Source: DSVZ01 sp037439785
GTDB lineage: Bacteria; Verrucomicrobiota; Verrucomicrobiia; Limisphaerales; J093
Direction: 5' to 3'
Assembly (NCBI GenBank): GCA_037439785.1
Contig: JBBIVJ010000005.1
Span: 62,001 to 126,000, forward strand
DNA length: 64,000 bases
This document shows positions 25,213 to 32,528 of the stretch, piece by piece (within the stretch, counting starts at the first letter, position 1; the number at the start of each line of letters is the position of its first letter). Position numbers and translations under genes: made by a program. The notes under the pieces were generated by a model. The model had not been told where the DNA came from. It did no database searches and saw nothing but the letters and a program-made list of their open reading frames with translations.

Positions 25213-26334
25213 TCATGAGGGGGCAGCCGGGGCGGGGAAGTTTTCCGGCAAGAAAGGCAACGGCACCACCCGCGCGCAGCCGTCGCCCGCCGCGCCGCGC
25301 ACGGTCAATTCCGTGCCGGGAGCCTGACATTCGCGGCGGACGTAGCCCAGGGCGATGACCGCGTGCAGCGCCGGCGACCAGGTCACGCTGGTGAGGTGGC
25401 CGACCTCGCGTCCCAAGCGGTACAGGCGGTCGCCGCGCGCGGGCCGGGAGGGGGCCGCTCCTTCCAGGCGCAGGCCGACCAACCGACGGTTCACGTGGCC
25501 GTAGGTGCGAATCCGGGCGATGACCTCCTGGCCGGTGTAGCAGCCCTTGGTGTAGCTGATGGCGCGGGCTTCCAGGCCGGCCTCGGGCGGCAGCGTGGTC
25601 TCATCCAGGTCCGCGCCCCAGCGGGGGCAGCCGGCCTCGATGCGCGCGGTCTCGAGCGCGTCCCATCCGGCCCACCGGCCGCCCACGCGGGCCACGGCCC
25701 TCCCGAGGTTCCCGGCGGCGGTCTCGAACACTGCCACCGGTACAAAGACCTCCCAGCCGGGCATCCCCACCCGCGGCTGGTTGACCACGTACCACTCGCC
25801 CCCGGTCGGGTCCGGCACCGCGACCAGGCCCAGCGGTTCCGCGGGCAGTTCCACCCCGGGCAACAGGTCGCCGACCACGGCAGTGGCGCGGGGGCCCTGC
25901 ACGCTGAGCAGGCCGTAATACGGCGCGGCGTCGGCCAGTTGGACGTCCTCGGCGATCACGTAGCGTTCCAACCGCCGGGCCAGGGCGGCACCGCTGCCCG
26001 GCTCGCAATCCAGCAGGTACTCCTCCGGCAGCCGGTACACGAAGGCGTCCCCCTCCATCCGCCCCCGGGCGTTGACCACCGCGGTGTAACAGCCCCGGCC
26101 GGGCGACAGGGACCGGACGTCCTGGGTCACCTGGCCGTTGAGGAACCGTTCGCGGTCGCGGCCCAGGACGCACCAGCGGCCCCGGTTGCTCAGGTCCAGC
26201 ACGGCGGTGGTCTTCCGCAACGCCTCCAGCTCCGCGGCGACGTCGCCGTAGTGGGCGACCATTTCCACGTCCCCCACCGGGGTGAACGCCGCGCCCAGCC
26301 GGGCGTGAAAGTCGTGCAACGCCAGCGCCAACAT
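25213..26334 (-). CDS. ygfZ: Folate-binding protein YgfZ/GcvT-like
   Basis: A 373-residue member of the tRNA-modifying/Fe-S repair YgfZ family. The signature KGCYTGQEVIARIRTYGHVNR lies at ~258-278 (given here to its full conserved Cys and Gln context), with FLNGQVTQDVRSL (~64-76) and VNARGRMEGDAFVYR (~88-102) upstream. YgfZ uses tetrahydrofolate to support certain Fe-S enzymes such as MiaB. That fits the Fe-S-rich setting but is not specific to it. The start is set by the beginning of GcvT-fold homology; longer frames lack it. Its stop codon overlaps a possible upstream start of apbE. Confidence 0.9.
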   Translation of the reverse strand: MLALALHDFHARLGAAFTPVGDVEMVAHYGDVAAELEALRKTTAVLDLSNRGRWCVLGRDRERFLNGQVTQDVRSLSPGRGCYTAVVNARGRMEGDAFVYRLPEEYLLDCEPGSGAALARRLERYVIAEDVQLADAAPYYGLLSVQGPRATAVVGDLLPGVELPAEPLGLVAVPDPTGGEWYVVNQPRVGMPGWEVFVPVAVFETAAGNLGRAVARVGGRWAGWDALETARIEAGCPRWGADLDETTLPPEAGLEARAISYTKGCYTGQEVIARIRTYGHVNRRLVGLRLEGAAPSRPARGDRLYRLGREVGHLTSVTWSPALHAVIALGYVRRECQAPGTELTVRGAAGDGCARVVPLPFLPENFPAPAAPS

Positions 26335-26378
26335 GCCGGCAGGGTAGCGCCCCGGCGCCGCCCCGACCAGTACGCCAC

Positions 26379-27050
26379 TCACGGGGCGTCGTGGCGGGTG
26401 ATGCGAAATCCGGTCAGCCGCGCCCAGTGTTCGCGGTCCGCAGGGCCCTGGTAGGCGTGCAGGGAAATCTTCGGCTGTCCGCCCGGCGGCGCCGGCAGGG
26501 TGCATTCGCCGGCCAGGGTCCAGTCGGCGGCGCCTTCGGCCCGGTACTCGCCGCGGATGCGGTCCCCGCGAACGCGCAGGCGCAGGTCATACCGCCGGCC
26601 CGGCACGGCTGGGCGGGCCAGGGTGCGACACTGGTCGGCTTCCTCGCGGCCCATGACCACGCAGACCGGGCCGTCCACAATCTCACGGCCGATTTTCACC
26701 ATGTGGCGGTCGTCGTAATACCAGGCCAGGTTGACCTGCTCGTACTGCTCGGTGGGGGTGTTTTCGATGGTGACCGTGATGACCAGCTCACCGCCGGCCG
26801 GGTCGGGTGCGGGGCGGACCAGCACATTGCGGGCGTTGTTGGCGCCGCCCCAGAGGTTGCCGGGCAGCACGCGCATTTCCAGCGCGCCGTCCCGCAACCG
26901 CCAGGCGGCCGGGTCTTCGCGAATCCAGGACCACCCCGGCGCCAAGCGCTCACGGAACGGTTCCTCAAACAGGACCGTCTCCGCGGCCAGCGCGGAGAGG
27001 CCCCCCGCCAGCATCGCGGCGCCGGCCGGCACGAATCGGAACAGGTACAT
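26379..27050 (-). CDS. Secreted DUF1349-like concanavalin-fold protein
   Basis: A 223-residue protein with a signal peptide (MYLFRFVPAGAAMLAGGLSALA). The mature part resembles DUF1349/LamG-like beta-sandwich proteins: GWSWIREDPAAWRLRDGALEMR, later QVNLAWYYDDRHMVKIG and KISLHAYQGPADREHWARLTGF. Such proteins are common extracellular or periplasmic carbohydrate-associated modules; a catalytic function is not known. ATG 27050 is chosen over a TTG 12 codons upstream because the signal peptide begins there. It lies 44 bp before ygfZ and 57 bp after the PIG-L gene, within an apparent operon. Confidence 0.7.
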   Translation of the reverse strand: MYLFRFVPAGAAMLAGGLSALAAETVLFEEPFRERLAPGWSWIREDPAAWRLRDGALEMRVLPGNLWGGANNARNVLVRPAPDPAGGELVITVTIENTPTEQYEQVNLAWYYDDRHMVKIGREIVDGPVCVVMGREEADQCRTLARPAVPGRRYDLRLRVRGDRIRGEYRAEGAADWTLAGECTLPAPPGGQPKISLHAYQGPADREHWARLTGFRITRHDAP

Positions 27051-27107
27051 GGCCCGGAAGCATCCGGTCAGGGGCGACGAGCGCAAGCCCGGAATCGGGG
27101 GGCGACG

Positions 27108-27905
27108 TTACCGCGGGACTTCCAGGGCGCGCAGGTAGGCCCGGTTCAGGCGGCACCGCGCTCCGAGCGCGGCCCGCAGCGGGTCCGCATCCGGCGCGCA
27201 AAAGCCCAGCGTCGCATGGCGGCGCCAGCCCTCGGCGAAGCGGAAGCGGCCGGAGCGGCGGCCGACCTCGCGGGCCATGGCCTCCATGGCCTCGAGGTAC
27301 GAGTCCATCCCCTGGGTGGCGTCCAGCCACTCCTTTTGACTGCGGTGGCAGGCGAGGGCCGCGCGCTTGGCCGCCAGCACCGGCGTGATGTCCACGTACC
27401 ATCCCGCCGCGATGCGCCGGCCCAGGCCGTCCCGCAAACCATGCGGCAGCGCGTGGTACACCGGGCACTCGCCCGTGAAGGCCGGCCGGGCGGGGCGGGT
27501 ACGGTAGTTGGGCATGCCCCGCACAAAGACCGCCGTCACCGCCAGCCGCGCGGTGTTCATGTGGTCCTCCATGTAATCTTCGGGCGAGTGGGTGAGCACC
27601 AGCGCCGGGCGCACTTCCCGCACCCCCGCGGCCACGGCCCGCAGGAGACGGTCGGCATAAAAAATCTCCGCGTCGTCCACCAGCGGCGGACGCCAGTGTG
27701 CGCCCAGGGCCCGGGCGGCGGCGCGGGCCTCGGCCCGGCGGAGGCGGCGGGTGGCGGCCGGGGAGTGACGGAAGCTGCCGCAGTTGCCGGTGGCGAGGTT
27801 GAGGTAATGGACCTCCCAGCCGGCCTGGCGCAGCAGCAGCAGCGTGCCGGCCATGAGGAATTCGATGTCGTCCGGGTGCGCGGCGATGGCCAGAACCGCG
27901 GGCAT
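27108..27905 (-). CDS. PIG-L/LmbE family deacetylase
   Basis: A 265-residue zinc enzyme of the PIG-L family, which removes acetyl from N-acetylglucosamine-type groups. The metal site is seen in AIAAHPDDIEFLMAG (~6-20) with HPDD, and the distal His in THSPEDYMEDHMNTARL (~109-125). NLATGNCGSFRHSP is a typical following loop. The substrate is unknown; relatives act in sugar-conjugate breakdown and in thiol biosynthesis (BshB, MshB). It is cytoplasmic as no signal is present. It follows argF by 42 bp. Confidence 0.87.
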   Translation of the reverse strand: MPAVLAIAAHPDDIEFLMAGTLLLLRQAGWEVHYLNLATGNCGSFRHSPAATRRLRRAEARAAARALGAHWRPPLVDDAEIFYADRLLRAVAAGVREVRPALVLTHSPEDYMEDHMNTARLAVTAVFVRGMPNYRTRPARPAFTGECPVYHALPHGLRDGLGRRIAAGWYVDITPVLAAKRAALACHRSQKEWLDATQGMDSYLEAMEAMAREVGRRSGRFRFAEGWRRHATLGFCAPDADPLRAALGARCRLNRAYLRALEVPR

Positions 27906-27947
27906 GGCCGCAGGGTGCGCGGTTTCCGCGCCGGCGGCAAGCGCGCC

Positions 27948-28841
27948 TCAGCGCACCAGCCAGTCGAGGATGGCCTTCTGGGTGTGCAGCCGGTTTTCGG
28001 CCTGCTGGAAGATGGTGGCGGCGTGCGCCTCGAAGGTGGCCGCGTCAATCTCCCGGCCCCGGTAGGCCGGCAGACAGTGCATCACCAGCGCCCCCGGCCG
28101 GGCCAGGCGCACCAGCGCGTTGTTGAGCTGGTAGGCCTGCATCGCCTCCAGCCGCTGTGCCTGCTCGGCCTCCTTGCCCATCGAGACCCAGACGTCGGTG
28201 TAGAGCAGGTCCGCGCCGCGGGCGGCTTCTTGGGGGTCGGCCGTGACCACGATCCGCCCCCCGGCCCGCACGCACAGGGCAGGGGAGGGCTGGTAGCCGG
28301 GCGGTGCTGCCAGGCGCAGTTCAAAGTCCTGCCTGGCGGCGGCAAACATCCAGGAGCGGGCCACGTTGCAGTCGGCATCGCCGAAAAAGGCCACCACCCG
28401 CCCGCTGAGGGGGCCGCGCAGCTCCCGGTAGGTGAACAGGTCGGCCAGAATCTGGCAGGGATGCTCGTCGTCGGTGAGCGCATTGACCGTGGGAACGGCC
28501 GCGTGGCGGGCAAACTCCTCGACATCGCGCTGCGCGAAGGTGCGCAGGACGGCGCCGTGGACCATGCGGCCGAGCACGCGGGCGGTGTCGGCGACCGGCT
28601 CGCCGCGGCCGAGCTGGATGTCCGCGGCGTTGAGGAACAGGGGGCGGCCGCCCAGTTCATGGATGCCCACCTCGAAAGAGACGCGCGTGCGGGTCGAGGC
28701 CTTGGCGAAGATCATCGCCCACGTCTGCCCGGCCAGCGGGCGGGGATGAGTGGTGCGGTGGCGTTTGAACTCCGCCACGCCGGCGAGGATGCGTTCCAGG
28801 TCGGCGCGCGCGAGGCTTTCCAGGCTGAGCAGATGTTTCAT
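27948..28841 (-). CDS. argF: Ornithine carbamoyltransferase
   Basis: A 297-residue enzyme making citrulline from ornithine and carbamoyl phosphate in arginine synthesis. The carbamoyl-phosphate site ASTRTRVSFEVG (~48-59) is complete. DDEHPCQILADLFT (~123-136) and the ornithine/catalytic segment MHCLPAYRGREID (~253-265) are also present. The length fits the family. It is the first gene of a minus-strand cluster (argF, PIG-L, DUF1349-like, ygfZ, apbE) with a plausible promoter 45-75 bp upstream. No other arg genes are in the window. Confidence 0.94.
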   Translation of the reverse strand: MKHLLSLESLARADLERILAGVAEFKRHRTTHPRPLAGQTWAMIFAKASTRTRVSFEVGIHELGGRPLFLNAADIQLGRGEPVADTARVLGRMVHGAVLRTFAQRDVEEFARHAAVPTVNALTDDEHPCQILADLFTYRELRGPLSGRVVAFFGDADCNVARSWMFAAARQDFELRLAAPPGYQPSPALCVRAGGRIVVTADPQEAARGADLLYTDVWVSMGKEAEQAQRLEAMQAYQLNNALVRLARPGALVMHCLPAYRGREIDAATFEAHAATIFQQAENRLHTQKAILDWLVR

Positions 28842-28885
28842 GCGGTCACCCGCCGCCGGGGCCCCCGCACGGCAGGAAAGGGGCG

Positions 28886-28915
28886 TCTATAAAACCGCCC
28901 TCGGGGGTTTGTCCA
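28886..28915 (-). promoter_or_regulatory. Candidate argF promoter
   Basis: On the minus strand, TGGACA (28915 to 28910) and TATAGA (28891 to 28886) are separated by 18 bp. The -10 ends about 44 nt before the argF ATG, so this message would have a normal leader. Confidence 0.5.
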
Positions 28916-29049
28916 CTGCGTTTCACTGCGCCGGCCTGCGGACTCCTCACCCGGCCGGGTCGCCGGCGGCCCAAGTGGCATCCGGCCTTCGACCCTTCGA
29001 CTTCGACCTTCGACCCTCTCTTGTGGTGCGGGCGTCTCGCCCGTCAGCC
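28916..29049. other. Intergenic sequence before the tandem repeat
   Basis: This stretch contains low-complexity pieces such as CTTCGACCCTTCGACTTCGACCTTCGACC (29 nt, 28988-29016, built from a CTTCGAC-like unit) and a partial beginning of the repeat motif near 29022. No gene is supported. Confidence 0.5.
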
Positions 29050-29367
29050 TTGTGGTGCGGGCCTCTGGCCTGCAAGCCCTGCTGCCGGGACGGCTGCACC
29101 ACAATCCCTCTTGGGGTGCAGGCATCCTCGCTCGCCGGTGTTGTGGTGCGGGCCTCTGGCCTGCAAGCCCTGCTGTCGGGACGGCTGCACCACAATCCCT
29201 CTTGGGGTGCAGGCATCCTCGCTCGCCGGTGTTGTGGTGCGGGCCTCTGGCCTGCAAGCCCTGCTGCCGGGATGGCTGCACCACAATCCCTCTTGGGGTG
29301 CAGGCATCCTCGCTCGCCGGTGTTGTGGTGCGGGCCTCTGGCCTGCAAGCCCTGCTGCCGGGATGGC
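29050..29367 (+). repeat. 91-bp tandem repeat, about 3.5 copies, with internal inverted repeat
   Basis: Units start at 29050, 29141, 29232 and 29323 with an exact 91-bp period; the last is partial (~45 bp). Copies differ at only one or two positions. Each full unit holds a 9-bp inverted pair TTGTGGTGC...GCACCACAA (first pair 29050-29058 and 29096-29104), so transcripts could form a hairpin. There are no unique spacers, so it is not a CRISPR array. It lies between argF and tRNA-Arg. Confidence 0.93.
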
Positions 29368-29920
29368 CAGCCCATCCGAAACTCCGAAACTCCTGCCCCG
29401 TGCGCGACGGTCAGTCGGCCGTGTCGCGGGATGGCAGCCCCTGCCGGCTTGAAGCCGGCGAAACGGCAGGCTGGGAAGCCTGCGCTACCTTGCGGGCGGG
29501 TAGCCCACCGGCGTCAGCCGGCAGAAGGCAGGCAGGGTCGGCGAGGACGCCGGCCCTACTACGAGGCGAGGGACCGCGGCCGGAAGAGGTCGCATCCGGG
29601 AGGGACAGCGTCCTCGCGGTTCCTGCCGAAACCGGCAGGTTGCCCGTTCCATCCGGACCCGTCGGCGGGCAGCCGCCGAAAGCGGCAGAGGACTGCCGCA
29701 CTCCAAGACGCTGCGGCGCCGAAGGGCCGTGCCGCCAGGTGCGCCAGCTTGTGGAGTGCGCCAGTCCTCTGGCGCTTTGCGGGGGCACCCGCCACTTCGG
29801 ACTTCGGACTTCGGACCTGGCCATTGCCCGTTGGGATGGGCTTGCCGCCCGGGCTGGGCGGCGGCAAGGTGACGGCATGCGAACCCGGCACCGGCCCTCA
29901 GCCGGACGTCGGGTGCGTGC
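29368..29920. repeat. Mosaic intergenic repeat region A
   Basis: The region contains three modules also found at 54861-55040: about 29511-29556, 29598-29622 and 29679-29713. It also holds imperfect palindromes such as GGCAGGCTGGGAAGCCTGC near 29465 and GCCGGCTTGAAGCCGGC near 29443. Reading frames crossing it are products of the repeats. No gene is supported. Confidence 0.75.
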
Positions 29921-29997
29921 GCGCCCGTAGCTCAGCTGGATAGAGCATCTGCCTTCTAAGCAGAGGGTCCCGCGTTCGAATCGCGGCGGGCGTGCCA
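29921..29997 (+). tRNA. tRNA-Arg (TCT)
   Basis: 77 nt including CCA. The acceptor GCGCCCG pairs with CGGGCGT (one G-U). The anticodon stem TCTGC/GCAGA encloses CTTCTAA, giving TCT. The T arm is CCGCG/CGCGG. Confidence 0.97.
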
Positions 29998-30073
29998 GTT
30001 CTCGATCCCCCTTTCCCTCGCGTGGAAGTCGGCGCTTGCCTGGCCGGTGTATGCCCCGGAACATGCCGCCTTC

Positions 30074-30874
30074 ATGAACCGCATCGTGGAACGTTTCGCC
30101 GCCCTGCGCGCCCGCAACCAGAAGGGGTTGATCATTTACATCGGCGCGGGTGACCCGGACCTCGAAGCCACGCGCCAACTGGCCCTGGCCTTCGATCGGG
30201 CGGGGGTGGACGTGCTCGAACTGGGCGTGCCGTTCAGCGATCCGCTGGCCGACGGGCTGGTCAACCAACTGGCCGCCCAGCGGGGACTGGCCGCGGGTGC
30301 CACCCCGCCGCGTGTGCTCGAGACCGTGGCCGCCATCCGCCGCGAATCGGCGATCCCCATCGTGTTGTACGTGTACTACAACCTGCTGCACCGCCGCGGC
30401 GTGGGGGCGTTCATTGCCGACGCCGCCCGGACGGGCGTGGACGGCCTGCTGGTGCTGGACCTGCCCCCCGAGGAAGCGGACGACTACGAGCAGCAGATGC
30501 GCGCAGCCGGCCTGTGCGCCATCTGGCTGGTGGCCCCCACCTCGCCCCGGGAGCGCATCGCGCGCATCGCCGCCCGCGCCAGCGGCTTCCTGTACTACGT
30601 CTCCCGCGAGGGTGTGACCGGCATGCAGGCCACGGTCAGCGACACCATCGCGGCCATGGCCGCCCAAATCCGGGCCCACACCGACCTGCCGGTGGCGGTG
30701 GGGTTTGGCATCTCCAACGCCGAGCAAGCCCGGCAGGTGGCGTGCCACGCCGATGCCATCGTGGTGGGCAGCGCGGTGGTGCACCAAATTGCCACCCTGG
30801 GGCGCGCGCCGGACCTGGTGGAGCGGGTGGGGGACTTTGTCCGCACGCTGGCCGGGGCGGTGCGCAGCGTGTGA
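30074..30874 (+). CDS. trpA: Tryptophan synthase alpha chain
   Basis: A 266-residue TIM barrel that cleaves indole-3-glycerol phosphate to indole, which passes to TrpB. The catalytic Glu lies in VLELGVPFSDPLADG (~45-59) along with the conserved Asp. LLVLDLPPEEADDY (~126-139), GFLYYVSREGVTGM (~171-184) and AVGFGISNAEQARQV (~207-221) complete the phosphate-binding loops. ATG 30074 is chosen because homology begins at NRIVERFAAL; an earlier start adds nine unmatched residues. The gene stands apart from other trp genes; trpF is 31 kb away. Confidence 0.95.
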   Translation: MNRIVERFAALRARNQKGLIIYIGAGDPDLEATRQLALAFDRAGVDVLELGVPFSDPLADGLVNQLAAQRGLAAGATPPRVLETVAAIRRESAIPIVLYVYYNLLHRRGVGAFIADAARTGVDGLLVLDLPPEEADDYEQQMRAAGLCAIWLVAPTSPRERIARIAARASGFLYYVSREGVTGMQATVSDTIAAMAAQIRAHTDLPVAVGFGISNAEQARQVACHADAIVVGSAVVHQIATLGRAPDLVERVGDFVRTLAGAVRSV

Positions 30875-30950
30875 AGGCGCCCCGGCCCGTTCGCCGCTCC
30901 GCTGCCGAAGGGTTTGCGCAGGCGGGGCGGCCGCCGCACTCTTGGCGGCA

Positions 30951-32519
30951 ATGACCGCAACCCCGGCCGCGGTAATCCTTGAGCCCTCTGTCCCCGCGGG
31001 GGGCGTGTCGCTGCGTGGCGTGGCGGGGTGGCTGGCGGTTTATTTTCTGATCCAGGCCCTGGCCCGGGTCGCCCTGGGCGGGGGGCTGCAACTGGACGAG
31101 GCCGAGCAGGTGCTGTGGGCGCAGGACTGGCAATGGGGGTACGGCGCGCAAGGCCCGCTGTACACCTGGCTGGTGAAGGGCCTGTTTGCGGTGGGGGGAC
31201 CGGGGGTGTGGGCCCTGGCGTTGCTGAAGAATGCCCTGCTGTGGGGGACGTGTGTGTTCACCGGCCTGACCGCGCGGCGGGTGCTGGGGCGGACAGATGC
31301 GGCGGCGGTGGCGGCGGTGTTGTGGCTGCTGGTGCCGCACTTTGTCTGGGAATCACAGCGGGACCAGTCGCACCTGGTGCTGGCCACCTGTGCGGCGGCG
31401 GCGGTTTTGTATTTCGTGGTCCGCTTGTTGCAACAGCCCGACGCCCTGGCTTACGCCGGCATGGGCGTGACGGCGGCGGTGGGGCTGCTGGCGAAGTACA
31501 ATTTTGCCCTGCTGCTGCTGGGGCTGGTCAGCGCCGCGGCCACGGTACCGGCGCTCCGGGCGCGGGCGCGGGATCCGCGCCTGCTCCTCACCCTGGCGAC
31601 GCTGGTGCTGCCGGTGGGACCTCATGTCCTCTGGCTCTGGCAGCACGCAGAGCGATGGCAGGGGGCGACGGACAGCTTCGCGACCTCGACCGCGGCGACG
31701 CTGGCCGGAGCGTTGCAGGACCGGTTGGCGGGCATGGGCGAGCTGGCGCTGGCCATTCTGACCTTTGCGGTCACGCCGCTGCTGCTGGGGGTCGTGCTGG
31801 CGCGTGCCCCCGCCGGGCGGACCGCTCCGGAGCCGGACGGGGAGGCGGTGCGCGTGCTCCGCCGCAGCCTGCTGGGAGCGCTGGGATGGAGCGCGGTGTT
31901 GGTGGTGGGGTTCGGGGTGACCCAGATCAAGCCGCGCTGGTTGCAACCGTTGTGGGCGCCCTGGCCGGTGTTGCTGGTGGTCTGGTTCCGCGGGCGTTTG
32001 CAGCCGGCGGCGACCCGCCGCGTGCTGGGAGTCGCGCTGGCGGCGGCGCTGATGGCGTCACTGGCCCTGCAGGGTGTGGTGTGGGGGGCGGGCTGGCTGG
32101 GGCGGTCGCACCGGATCAACGCGCCGTTTGCGACCCTGGCGGAGGCCCTGGGGGCGGGGGGCTGGAAGGGGGGCGTGCTGTATGCCACAGACCGCCGCCT
32201 GGCGGGCAACCTGGCCCTGCATCTGCCGCAAACGCTTTCCTGCATTCCGCCCCTGGACCTGCCGCCGGACCGCGCCGGTCAGGCATGGCTGGTCGTGTGG
32301 GAGGCCGGGGGCGCGCCGGAGCCGCCGCCGGTTTTGAAACAGTGGGTCGAGCGGTTCCACGGCCGCTGGCCGGCCATGGCGGTGCGGCAACTCTTCGCGC
32401 CGGGGCTGCGGGGCGATCCCGGCCGCTGGGCGCTTGCCTATCTGATGCTGCCTCCGCCGGCAGGGGAGGTCCGGACCAGCCCTGCGCGCAGCGTTGCCTC
32501 GCGGCCGTCGGCAGACTAA
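30951..32519 (+). CDS. Glycosyltransferase family 39 membrane protein (ArnT-like)
   Basis: A 522-residue multi-pass protein with about ten hydrophobic segments. After the first helix comes LQLDEAEQVLWAQDWQWGYG then GPLYTWL (~42-69), the acidic loop and following segment characteristic of GT39/ArnT-like transferases that use polyprenyl-linked sugar donors. ESQRDQSHLVLAT (~126-138) and GLLAKYNFALLLLGL (~173-187) are also family-like. The donor and acceptor are unknown. The start ATG 30951 lies 76 bp after trpA; a longer in-frame start overlaps trpA. A DUF5703 protein gene follows after 9 nt. Confidence 0.82.
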   Translation: MTATPAAVILEPSVPAGGVSLRGVAGWLAVYFLIQALARVALGGGLQLDEAEQVLWAQDWQWGYGAQGPLYTWLVKGLFAVGGPGVWALALLKNALLWGTCVFTGLTARRVLGRTDAAAVAAVLWLLVPHFVWESQRDQSHLVLATCAAAAVLYFVVRLLQQPDALAYAGMGVTAAVGLLAKYNFALLLLGLVSAAATVPALRARARDPRLLLTLATLVLPVGPHVLWLWQHAERWQGATDSFATSTAATLAGALQDRLAGMGELALAILTFAVTPLLLGVVLARAPAGRTAPEPDGEAVRVLRRSLLGALGWSAVLVVGFGVTQIKPRWLQPLWAPWPVLLVVWFRGRLQPAATRRVLGVALAAALMASLALQGVVWGAGWLGRSHRINAPFATLAEALGAGGWKGGVLYATDRRLAGNLALHLPQTLSCIPPLDLPPDRAGQAWLVVWEAGGAPEPPPVLKQWVERFHGRWPAMAVRQLFAPGLRGDPGRWALAYLMLPPPAGEVRTSPARSVASRPSAD

Positions 32520-32528
32520 ACCGGCGGC

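Noticed and set aside
24095..25216. apbE start at 25216 overlapping ygfZ
   Set aside because: The ATGA overlap is attractive, but the lipobox and signal sequence fit a start at 25126; kept only as an alternative.
26391..28892. An 833-residue plus-strand open frame
   Set aside because: It is antisense to argF, the PIG-L gene and the DUF1349-like gene; no homology.
29050..29367. CRISPR array
   Set aside because: The 91-bp units are contiguous with no unique spacers, and no cas genes are nearby.
28750..29943. A 397-residue protein crossing the 91-bp repeat
   Set aside because: It is created by the repeat remaining in frame; the sequence is repeat translation, and it runs into tRNA-Arg.
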